Positions 16,303 through 22,855 of a DNA stretch of 64,000 bases are shown here, in pieces. This DNA is from JADJLQ01 sp044227925 (GTDB lineage: Bacteria; Bacteroidota; Bacteroidia; Chitinophagales; Saprospiraceae), in NCBI GenBank assembly GCA_044227925.1, contig JBGAVW010000017.1, forward strand, positions 1 to 64,000, read 5' to 3'. Numbering within the stretch: position 1 is the stretch's first letter; every line of letters begins with the position of its first letter. Position numbers and translations under genes: made by a program. The notes under the pieces are model-generated. The model worked only from the letters and a program-made list of their open reading frames with translations, did no database searches and was not told where the DNA came from.

Positions 16303-17626
16303 TTAAGTTAATTGTACGGTAAATATAATCATGAAGAAGATTATCAGCAACTTTTGAGTAATTGCCACTATGGAAATTAAACTGTAACCGACCCACAAGT
16401 GCCGACAGACCTTGGTTTGGTTGTACTTGCTCTACTTTAAAATTTTCTCCTTTTATTTCAAGGTCATGATAAATTTGAGTGCCATGATAGGGTCTGTATT
16501 GAAAAACACTGGTACGGAAAGTAACTCCATTTGAAATAGAGATCTCTTTCAATTTAAGTGCTAATTGAAAGGTCATTTCCATATCCTTTTTGGTTTCCCC
16601 GGGAAAACCATAAATAAAATAACCCTTCATATTAATACCTGCTTTAAAAACTTTAGTTAAGTTTTTAAGTATTGTATCAACATTCTTAGTCTTATTAATC
16701 TCTCCCAATATTTTAGGTGAGCCTGATTCTATTCCAATAAAAAGTTCATAGCATCCACTGGTTTTTAATTGGTTCATTACTGCCTCATCAACATTGTTAA
16801 AGGTCATAACATGAGCCATAGAACGCCACTGCAGCATAAACTGAGAAAATACATTAACAGCTTTTTGAACAGAAAGATTTGTTTTTAAAAATAAATCATC
16901 AAGTACCCTTATTGAATTAACCTCAGGATATGAGGCAACAATCTCATTTAATTCCCGTACTATGGATTCCTCAGTTTTTTCACGGATGGAATAATCTTTA
17001 TTTAAAGACCTGGCAGCAGCACAAAAGGCACAATTATAGATGCACCCCCTGCTGGTAACAATATTAGCCTCAGTGAAACCTAAAGGGTGAACAACAGGTT
17101 CATTTAAGAAAAAACTGCGGTCAAGTGGTACATTTGAGATGTCTTTTACTTCATAGCTTGATTTTCCATCCACAAGAAAGACCCTGCGGTTTCCTTGAGT
17201 AAGAAATGGAAGCTCCTGAAGTTCTTCTTTTACAATATCTAATGTTATTAATTCACCATCGCCTGTTACAATATCAATCGGGTTATTGGTTACCCAAGTA
17301 AGTATTTTTTGATATAACTGTTTGGTTGAAAGTCCGCCAACTATAAAATGAGTACTAAACTGTAACGACTCAGCAAAGTCCTTAACAAGGTCATAATTGG
17401 TGGTAAAGATATTAATGGCAATAAATTCAGGCTTGAGTGCATTAACAGTAGCAACTAAATCTTCTAATGGTATTCTTTGGTGTACAGCATCTATAAGTTT
17501 AACATCAATGTCATTGTTTTGCAGGATTGTGGCAATATAGCCCAATCCAAGTGGCGGCAAAGAGTCCTCATCATAGAGGTTGTTCTTTTCCCTGAACAAT
17601 GGTGAATTAATGACTAAAACTTTCAT
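16241..17626 (-). CDS. B12-binding-domain radical SAM protein
   Basis: 461 residues. Residues 1-140 read as a cobalamin-binding Rossmann domain (start VLVINSP, then PPLGLGYIATIL). The radical SAM core follows with CIYNCAFC (Cys about 195, 199, 202) binding the [4Fe-4S] cluster, and a TIM-barrel ending in YFIYGFPGET. This group (BchE/methylthiotransferase-like) includes methylases and other C-C or C-S bond formers; the substrate is not evident. It starts 2 nt after the upstream membrane-protein gene and overlaps the UDG-like gene downstream, so the products likely work in one pathway. Radical SAM enzymes linked to UDG-superfamily proteins are known (for example the family named rSAM_link_UDG), but that is a different subgroup. 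Confidence 0.85.
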   Translation of the reverse strand: MKVLVINSPLFREKNNLYDEDSLPPLGLGYIATILQNNDIDVKLIDAVHQRIPLEDLVATVNALKPEFIAINIFTTNYDLVKDFAESLQFSTHFIVGGLSTKQLYQKILTWVTNNPIDIVTGDGELITLDIVKEELQELPFLTQGNRRVFLVDGKSSYEVKDISNVPLDRSFFLNEPVVHPLGFTEANIVTSRGCIYNCAFCAAARSLNKDYSIREKTEESIVRELNEIVASYPEVNSIRVLDDLFLKTNLSVQKAVNVFSQFMLQWRSMAHVMTFNNVDEAVMNQLKTSGCYELFIGIESGSPKILGEINKTKNVDTILKNLTKVFKAGINMKGYFIYGFPGETKKDMEMTFQLALKLKEISISNGVTFRTSVFQYRPYHGTQIYHDLEIKGENFKVEQVQPNQGLSALVGRLQFNFHSGNYSKVADNLLHDYIYRTINLNDGKIFAGLESKNQTMPKGM

Positions 17627-17628
17627 CT

Positions 17629-18405
17629 TTATTTATCTCCTCTAAAAAGTTGTTTATAAGTTTCTATTTCAGCAGCAGCAGGTTTGGCTGCTAATGACCA
17701 AGCTAATTCCCAAATGTTGTTATACAAGGCACCACTTGAATTAGCTGTATCTGTTTCAATTGACTGATATAATCCGTCTTTTATTTTTGTGTACATCAAT
17801 AGCTTAATTACACCCTGTACTTCTATTATCCTGCCTCTTACTTTCAAATCTGCAATTTCTGGTTCATAAAATCTCAACTCTGTATTTGGCATATCAGACA
17901 AAATTTTTCCGTATCGCATCCTTTGAATTTGAGTATGAGGGGTTGCACAAAGGATTGAAATTTTCTTAAACTCCAAAGAACGCAGATGTGTGTACTGTTT
18001 ATTTGCATCAATTTCCGAAGATGTATTTCCTAAAAAATTTAAATCGCCACCAAAAAGTTTAATATCATTCTTACTTGCATTTGAAGTGAATTTATTAACG
18101 ATAGGGTCTAACTCATTTATTTTAAACACATTTTTGAAAAACAGAAATTTATTAGTTGCCAACCACAATAAGATACTAAAAACAATTGATGCTATTAACA
18201 CAGCAAAGCCGAATGTATCTATTTCATGATAAAAAGCTATAGCTCCACCAATTGAAATCAATAATACCAAAATCGAAAAGCCATAAAAAATATAATGCAG
18301 TTTGTTGTTTTCTTTTGATGCAAAAATCTTGCTTCTAAGAACACCCAATAATGCACCGGCTGAAATTGATGCTCCAACTAAAAGTATTTTTATAAAATTT
18401 TCCAT
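17629..18405 (-). CDS. Three-TM membrane protein with PLD-like cytoplasmic domain
   Basis: 258 residues. Three hydrophobic helices (about residues 5-23, 38-58, 66-87) are followed by a soluble C-terminal domain. This domain has IKLFGGDLNFLG, a strand KKISILCATPHTQ, RFYEPEIADLKVRGRIIEVQG and a late NNIWELAW. The order resembles a phospholipase D-like half: sensor strand, then the H-x-K strand, then N...FExxW. Here the HxK motif is absent (RGR stands in its place), so the domain would be inactive or merely ligand-binding. This assignment is tentative. It sits between the PIN gene (13-bp gap) and the radical SAM gene (2-bp gap). Confidence 0.6.
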   Translation of the reverse strand: MENFIKILLVGASISAGALLGVLRSKIFASKENNKLHYIFYGFSILVLLISIGGAIAFYHEIDTFGFAVLIASIVFSILLWLATNKFLFFKNVFKINELDPIVNKFTSNASKNDIKLFGGDLNFLGNTSSEIDANKQYTHLRSLEFKKISILCATPHTQIQRMRYGKILSDMPNTELRFYEPEIADLKVRGRIIEVQGVIKLLMYTKIKDGLYQSIETDTANSSGALYNNIWELAWSLAAKPAAAEIETYKQLFRGDK

Positions 18406-18418
18406 TCTGTATATGATT

Positions 18419-18922
18419 TCATTTGAACTTTTCTATAAGTTTTTTTATCTCTTTCAGCGGTGCTCTCTGATTTATTGCTTCATACAAATTCAGCTTCTCT
18501 ACTGCTTGTCCTTTGCTCAAAGCTCCATTAGTATGCAATTCGTCTATTATCCATAATATACCCCTTACCGTAAAACCATGCTTTATTGAAATTTTACGAA
18601 GACTACCGTCAGAGCTATAAATTATTGCATCCTTCCGCAAAGCCAATTCAAGCACAGAGCTATCCGGGATACTTAAACCTGGATATTCATCATAAATTTT
18701 TTGTACCACTTCAAATTCACCCTCACTATCAATCTGTAAATGACCACTATCAACAAACTTGGATATTTCCTGCCATTGCGTTTCATTTGTTATTTCTCCA
18801 ATCACTTGCGGCGTTGTTAAAGCAGTTAATCCCAATTGAAAAAAATCTCCTAGAAGATTCAAATCAACTAAGTCAAACAGGATACAGGCATCCTTAATAA
18901 CTATTTGCTTTTTATCTGACAC
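18419..18922 (-). CDS. PIN-like domain protein, probable toxin of XRE-ImmA/IrrE pair
   Basis: 167 residues. A PIN-type nuclease pattern is visible: KDACILFDLVDL (Asp about 11) at the start, a central SIPDSSVLELAL and a C-terminal YSSDGSLRKIS, giving the acidic residues needed for metal binding. It resembles the PIN proteins that lie next to ImmA/IrrE regulators (such as DUF4411-type). The start overlaps the stop of the XRE-ImmA/IrrE gene by 11 nt, the usual antitoxin-toxin coupling. PIN toxins usually cut tRNA or mRNA; the target here is unknown. Its length exceeds the VapC norm (about 130), with a Lys-rich helical tail. Confidence 0.75.
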   Translation of the reverse strand: MSDKKQIVIKDACILFDLVDLNLLGDFFQLGLTALTTPQVIGEITNETQWQEISKFVDSGHLQIDSEGEFEVVQKIYDEYPGLSIPDSSVLELALRKDAIIYSSDGSLRKISIKHGFTVRGILWIIDELHTNGALSKGQAVEKLNLYEAINQRAPLKEIKKLIEKFK

Positions 18923-19985
18923 CTATAAATCCTTTTCTTAGTTCGTTAATACTAATATTCCAAAGAGCGGCTGCTTTGCTAAGGCTGATTAATTCTTCAG
19001 CCAAAGCCCTGTTTACTAATTGGTCAAAATTTCTTGATTTTTCATCTCCTTTATATTCGCCAGGTTCATTCTTACTGCCAAAAGTTTTACTCATATACAC
19101 CATCCATCTTTCATAATAGCTGGGTACAATTATTTTCAGTTCTCTTAGCCTGTGAACGATTGCCCTGATAGAAATTCCGAAATATTCTTTTACCCCTATT
19201 AATTCCTCAATTCGGATATAAGTTCTTTTTCCAGAACCAATTTGCTTCAATAGCATTTCAGTTGGAAGAAGGAAACAACTGGAAAAGAGATGACAGTATA
19301 TTTCAACTTCTTTTGGCAAATCCGAAATTTGCTTTGCAAAACTTAGAAGTAAATGTGCTAATTCATGAATAATAGTAAATCTTATTCTCTCAATCGGTTT
19401 GTTTCTGATGTTTACTACTACAACCGGTATTCCAGTAGAAGTAAATACAGCTAATCCATCAATCTCCTCTACATCATCAATTAGCAACACTTTAATTCCC
19501 TTCAATTCCAGCATTTCAATAATGTTAGGAATTGGGTCAGTACCTAAATCCCATTCTTTTCTGAGTTTTATTGCTGCATTTTCAACATCCTTCTTAGCAG
19601 CAATTGGTAAATTCTTTAATGGGTTTTTAAATTCAGGTTTAACACCAACTATATTTTCTATTTCTAAATATCTTTCAACATAGTCCCGAACTTTCTCTAC
19701 AACAGCTTCTTCATTCTTTTTGGAAAGGCTGTTTTTTTTTCTAAAAAGGATTTGACCAAGTTCGACTTGGTTTTTTTTCATAAAATAGTCAGGTTTCACC
19801 TTTAAAGTATTTGAAATGGCAACTAACACTTCCCCCGATGGGTTCATCATGCCCATTTCATACTTATTCAAGGATTGCTTAGTTACCTTGTTTTCTAGGG
19901 CATACGCAAGATCTTGCAAGGAAAAGCCAGCCATTTTGCGGGCTAATTTTAATCTGTTTCCAAAAGTATTTTCTGCTTCTTTCAT
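18912..19985 (-). CDS. XRE-family regulator with ImmA/IrrE metallopeptidase domain
   Basis: 357 residues. Residues 8-65 form an XRE helix-turn-helix (LARKMAGFSLQDLAYAL, then KQSLNKYEMGMMNPSGEVLVAIS). A linker is followed by an ImmA/IrrE zinc peptidase domain with HELAH near residue 207 and a downstream Glu in the YCHLFSSCFLLP segment. The C-terminal 100 residues carry a Lys/Glu-rich helical extension typical of the COG2856 group. Such proteins repress their own operon and can cleave repressors or antitoxins on a signal. It is first in a five-gene operon, and its promoter lies inside a perfect 10-bp inverted repeat (19994-20029), supporting autorepression. Confidence 0.9.
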   Translation of the reverse strand: MKEAENTFGNRLKLARKMAGFSLQDLAYALENKVTKQSLNKYEMGMMNPSGEVLVAISNTLKVKPDYFMKKNQVELGQILFRKKNSLSKKNEEAVVEKVRDYVERYLEIENIVGVKPEFKNPLKNLPIAAKKDVENAAIKLRKEWDLGTDPIPNIIEMLELKGIKVLLIDDVEEIDGLAVFTSTGIPVVVVNIRNKPIERIRFTIIHELAHLLLSFAKQISDLPKEVEIYCHLFSSCFLLPTEMLLKQIGSGKRTYIRIEELIGVKEYFGISIRAIVHRLRELKIIVPSYYERWMVYMSKTFGSKNEPGEYKGDEKSRNFDQLVNRALAEELISLSKAAALWNISINELRKGFIGVR

Positions 19986-19993
19986 GATAATTA

Positions 19994-20029
19994 GTTGACA
20001 AAAATACTAAATATATTTGTTTTGTCAAC
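19994..20029. promoter_or_regulatory. Operator: perfect 10-bp inverted repeat at the XRE-operon promoter
   Basis: GTTGACAAAA (19994-20003) and TTTTGTCAAC (20020-20029) are exact inverted copies with 16 bp between. The repeat starts 8 bp upstream of the start codon of the XRE gene and encloses both promoter elements of the minus strand. It is a likely binding site of the XRE product. Confidence 0.75.
19999..20028 (-). promoter_or_regulatory. Promoter of the five-gene XRE operon
   Basis: On the minus strand TTG (20028-20026) and TATTTTTG (20006-19999), a perfect TAnnTTTG, are separated by exactly 19 bp. The transcript would begin near 19992, about 7 nt before the ATG at 19985. Each element sits in one arm of the inverted repeat. 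Confidence 0.75.
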
Positions 20030-20226
20030 CATATTTTTACATTGAAATTTTTTTTAGCTATTTAGATTAACCAAGGTCAGAAATTTACCATTGGATTTAA
20101 GTGTCCAAATATCTATGAATATTTGTGCTACAAAATGATGTTTTGCCAAGAGAAATAAAGGTGGGTTAGCGGTAAAAGATAGTGTTTTTTTATTATTTTT
20201 ACCGTCAATTGAACAATCTATTCTAT

Positions 20227-20925
20227 ATGTTAAACTCAAACAAAAAATCCAAACTTACAAAAGCCTTAAAGCAATACAATAAAAAATTCCTCTCGGGCAA
20301 AACACATGAGCTAGATGAATCCGGTACCCGACTTATGGTGAATTCTTTTTTATCAGATGTTTTAGGTTTTGCACCATTAGATGAAATCAAAACAGAATAT
20401 CTAATAAGAGGCACTTATGCAGATTATGTAATTCAGTTAAAAGGTAATAGGCATTTCCTGGTAGAAGTAAAAGCTCTTTCATTTGATCTTTCTGACAAAC
20501 ATTTGAGGCAAGCTATCAACTATGGCGCCAATGAAGGAATCGAATGGGCTCTCCTCACCAATGGTAAAAAATTTGAATTCTATAAAATACTATTCAATAA
20601 ACCGATCGAATCCAGGAAAGTATTTGATATAGATATTTCCAATACATCTGCACTAAAATCCAATATTGAGATCTTACAATACCTACATAGAGAATCAGTA
20701 AGTAAAAAGGGATTAAATCAACTCTGGAATAAAACTTGCGCTTTGGATTCTGCTTCTCTTGGAAACTTACTTTTCGATAAAACAATAAACAATTTTATCA
20801 AAAGAACCCTTCAAAGAAAGTACCGATGTAAGTTCAGTGATATAGAGATCAAAGAGGCGACAGCGAGATTGATAAGGGAGAGTACGGATCCAGATGGAAC
20901 CACTAAGAGCACTAAGAGACGCTAA
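20227..20925 (+). CDS. Solitary HsdR N-terminal-like (PD-(D/E)xK) nuclease-domain protein
   Basis: About 232 residues from the ATG at 20227; the long frame from 20182 adds 15 residues of unlikely sequence. The protein matches the type I restriction HsdR N-terminal fold: IKTEYLIRG, then ADYVIQLKGNRHFLVEVKAL with the D...ExK catalytic core, then LRQAINYGANEGIEWALLTNGKKFEFY. A helical tail follows (residues 150-220). There is no helicase domain, so it is not a complete HsdR. It diverges from the XRE operon. The last dozen residues (DPDGTTKSTKRR) and the stop come from an intergenic repeat (20886 onward), so the original C-terminus may have been different. Confidence 0.8.
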   Translation: MLNSNKKSKLTKALKQYNKKFLSGKTHELDESGTRLMVNSFLSDVLGFAPLDEIKTEYLIRGTYADYVIQLKGNRHFLVEVKALSFDLSDKHLRQAINYGANEGIEWALLTNGKKFEFYKILFNKPIESRKVFDIDISNTSALKSNIEILQYLHRESVSKKGLNQLWNKTCALDSASLGNLLFDKTINNFIKRTLQRKYRCKFSDIEIKEATARLIRESTDPDGTTKSTKRR

Positions 20926-21036
20926 GTAAATTAAAAATTATAAATTCATCTACGTGCTCCGTAGTGACCTGAGTGGTTAAATTGAAATTGCTTATTCACC
21001 TAAGTGATTCTTGGTAACCGGAGCGGTTAAATAAAA
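20886..21036 (+). repeat. AACCACTAAG intergenic repeat, copy A
   Basis: A block starting GGATCC..GGAACCACTAAGAGCACTAAG and ending GACCTGAGTGGTTAAAT (about 20886-20982), followed by a diverged half-unit ending GGAGCGGTTAAATAAA (to about 21036). It recurs in the same orientation and order at 21772-21918. The AACCACT at one end and AGTGGTT at the other make it partly palindromic. It supplies the end of the upstream nuclease gene. Confidence 0.7.
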
Positions 21037-21040
21037 ATAA

Positions 21041-21069
21041 AATATGCGCATGATTACACAATATGCGTA
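21041..21069 (+). promoter_or_regulatory. Direct-repeat operator of the RHH/PIN pair
   Basis: AATATGCGCA (21041-21050) and AATATGCGTA (21060-21069) differ at one position and start 19 bp apart, just before the antitoxin gene. The second copy reaches into the -7 element. It is a candidate site for the ribbon-helix-helix antitoxin. Confidence 0.5.
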
Positions 21070-21075
21070 TCTTTG
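21068..21075 (+). promoter_or_regulatory. -7 promoter element of the RHH/PIN pair
   Basis: TATCTTTG is a perfect TAnnTTTG. It lies 5 bp before the ATG at 21081, so the mRNA would be almost leaderless. This placement argues against the earlier in-frame ATG at 21063. Confidence 0.6.
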
Positions 21076-21080
21076 CGTGT

Positions 21081-21311
21081 ATGAAATCCAGAGTCAATCT
21101 TACCATAGACGAAGCCTTACTAAACAAAGTAAAAGGGTATGCCGCGCAGAGGCATACCAGTGTTTCAGAATTGGTCGAAACTTATTTTGAGCATTTGACT
21201 AAACCTGCAGGAAGAAAAAACATCCTGAAGTTGGTGGACCAACTACCCGGGCACACCGTTGATAATAAGCTTGACCTAAAGAAAATTTATTACGAGAATA
21301 AAGCTAAATAA
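21081..21311 (+). CDS. Ribbon-helix-helix antitoxin (DUF6364-like)
   Basis: 76 residues. KSRVNLTIDEALLNKVKGYAAQ is the beta-strand and first helix of a ribbon-helix-helix protein, followed by SVSELVETYFEHL for the second helix. The tail (about residues 45-76) is the probable toxin-binding segment. The ATG at 21081 is preferred over 21063 because the promoter element overlaps that upstream codon region. It is separated from the PIN toxin gene by 1 nt, a standard antitoxin-first layout. Antitoxin dimers probably bind the direct repeats at 21041-21069. Confidence 0.85.
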   Translation: MKSRVNLTIDEALLNKVKGYAAQRHTSVSELVETYFEHLTKPAGRKNILKLVDQLPGHTVDNKLDLKKIYYENKAK

Positions 21312-21312
21312 A

Positions 21313-21726
21313 ATGGCCACCAAAGTATTTCTGGATGCCAATGTATTGCTTGATTTTACGCTGAAAAGGTCCGATTACGCATTATCCCATAAAATCATTG
21401 AGCTGGTAGTTGACGGCCGTATACAAGCTTTTATTACACCCTCGATAGTGCATATTTTGGGTTATTGGCTCACCAAAGCGTATGGTCATTTCAAAGCAAA
21501 AGAAATACTATTGACATTACTGATCGACATACAAGTCATCGATATTGGTCATACTATCACAGTGAATGCTTTACACTCTAAAATCAAAGGTATAGAAGAT
21601 GCTTTGCAATACTATACAGCTATTCATAATAAGCTGGACTATTTTATCACTCTGGATAAAGCCTTAAAAAAAGAAGCAACACCAAACTTACCTATCTGTA
21701 CTTGTGAGGAATTTTTAAGGGTATGA
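21313..21726 (+). CDS. PIN-domain toxin (VapC-type)
   Basis: 137 residues, the usual length. FLDANVLLDFTL gives the first catalytic Asp at the standard place, KGIEDALQYYTA the central E-D pair and FITLDKAL the last acidic residue, so the metal site is complete. The product should be a ribonuclease restrained by the ribbon-helix-helix protein encoded 1 nt upstream. The pair is flanked by direct intergenic repeats, hinting at transfer or capture. The tRNA or mRNA target cannot be deduced. Confidence 0.9.
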   Translation: MATKVFLDANVLLDFTLKRSDYALSHKIIELVVDGRIQAFITPSIVHILGYWLTKAYGHFKAKEILLTLLIDIQVIDIGHTITVNALHSKIKGIEDALQYYTAIHNKLDYFITLDKALKKEATPNLPICTCEEFLRV

Positions 21727-21771
21727 TTTGAGTTTGCATTTATTAGATAGTTGAATAATAAAAGTAAGGTC

Positions 21772-21918
21772 GATCCGGGGGGAACCACTTAGAACACTAA
21801 GAGCCACTAAGTAAGTTAAAAATTACAAATTCATCTAAGTGCTCCTCAGTGACCTCAGTGGTTAAATAAAAATTTCTAATTCATCTACGTTTTCTCAGTG
21901 ACCTCAGTGGTTAAATAA
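21772..21918 (+). repeat. AACCACTAAG intergenic repeat, copy B
   Basis: Starting GATCCGGGGGGAACCACTTAG and ending AGTGACCTCAGTGGTTAAATAAA, it matches copy A (20886-21036) in order and orientation, with a second half-unit (TTCATCTACGT...CTCAGTGACCTCAGTGGTTAAAT) after it. The two copies bracket the toxin-antitoxin pair, about 890 bp apart. Confidence 0.7.
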
Positions 21919-21922
21919 AGAT

Positions 21923-22453
21923 TCATCCAAACAGCGCCCTAAAATAATACGAATGAAAAAACATATAGGTGAATAAACCGATCATTACATTTATAATTAA
22001 TGGTACCTTAAATGCAATGCTCTGGGTGAAGGCTTGATCAGTTTTGTAAATGGCTAAAGCATATGGTACGATCATCAACAAGGGCATCCAGATATAACTG
22101 GTGTAAGCAAGAAAATCTTTGGGTTTTGCTATTGATTGCTGACTATAGGTTACCCATTCACTTTTAATCATCATGGAAGAAAAAAAGGCATAAAGTATAG
22201 ATGCCACTCCAATTATCAACACCAGTTTTTTAATAGTAGCCGATGCGACTATCCACTGAAATGCTCCTGCATGATTTAGTTTTACCGTGATCATAATAGT
22301 CAATACGGAATAAGCTAAAAATAAAAGAAAAATGAAAAAAAAGGGTCCGGTTACATGAGGTGCCGTATTGCTTATCCGTAGCGAATTAAAAACTACTGTA
22401 GCCACATAAATAACTATCAGTAAAATCAGCATAGTTTTGATGCTCATACGCAA
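21923..22453 (-). CDS. Uncharacterised multi-pass membrane protein
   Basis: 176 residues with about five hydrophobic helices (residues 5-24, 35-58, 71-93, 115-135, 148-168) and few charged residues. A loop with SEWVTYSQQSIAKPKDFLAY separates helices 3 and 4. I do not recognise the family. The MRM start offers a second Met two codons later. It stands alone between the repeat copy B and a 400-bp gene-free region, opposite in strand to its neighbours. No partner, signal peptide or catalytic motif can be named. Confidence 0.6.
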   Translation of the reverse strand: MRMSIKTMLILLIVIYVATVVFNSLRISNTAPHVTGPFFFIFLLFLAYSVLTIMITVKLNHAGAFQWIVASATIKKLVLIIGVASILYAFFSSMMIKSEWVTYSQQSIAKPKDFLAYTSYIWMPLLMIVPYALAIYKTDQAFTQSIAFKVPLIINVMIGLFTYMFFHSYYFRALFG

Positions 22454-22855
22454 TGGTTATTGTTTGAACTTTTCATACCATTTACCAATTCCATAATTAC
22501 AATTTTGACTTTGGTACACTTAAAGAAGGGATAAATATATTGAAAATGCCAGTATACCATTTTATTTTTCTAATATAAAAAAGGACTACATAGTAGATTT
22601 AAATATACAAAAAAGGGCTATATATTAAAATTATTACGCAAGATAAAGGCGCAACTCAATTTTTCAGGACAGGATAAATCAATCACTACATGCTACAAAC
22701 CATTGGGGTCATCGTTGTTTAGAGGCAGCTTCGCAGGAAGAGGAAGGGTGCGACCTGTGCGGGATTTACCACTAATCATGTTAAAAATGAAAAATAGTAT
22801 ATTGATTCAGGCAGGATTTTTGGAGAATTCGATAAATGATTTATTTTTATATTAA
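22454..22855. other. Gene-free region upstream of the sensor kinase
   Basis: No convincing frame on either strand. The stretch is AT-rich except for about 22700-22775, which is more GC-balanced than its surroundings and could be a gene remnant or leader. No repeat, terminator or recognisable promoter for the downstream kinase was found. Confidence 0.4.
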
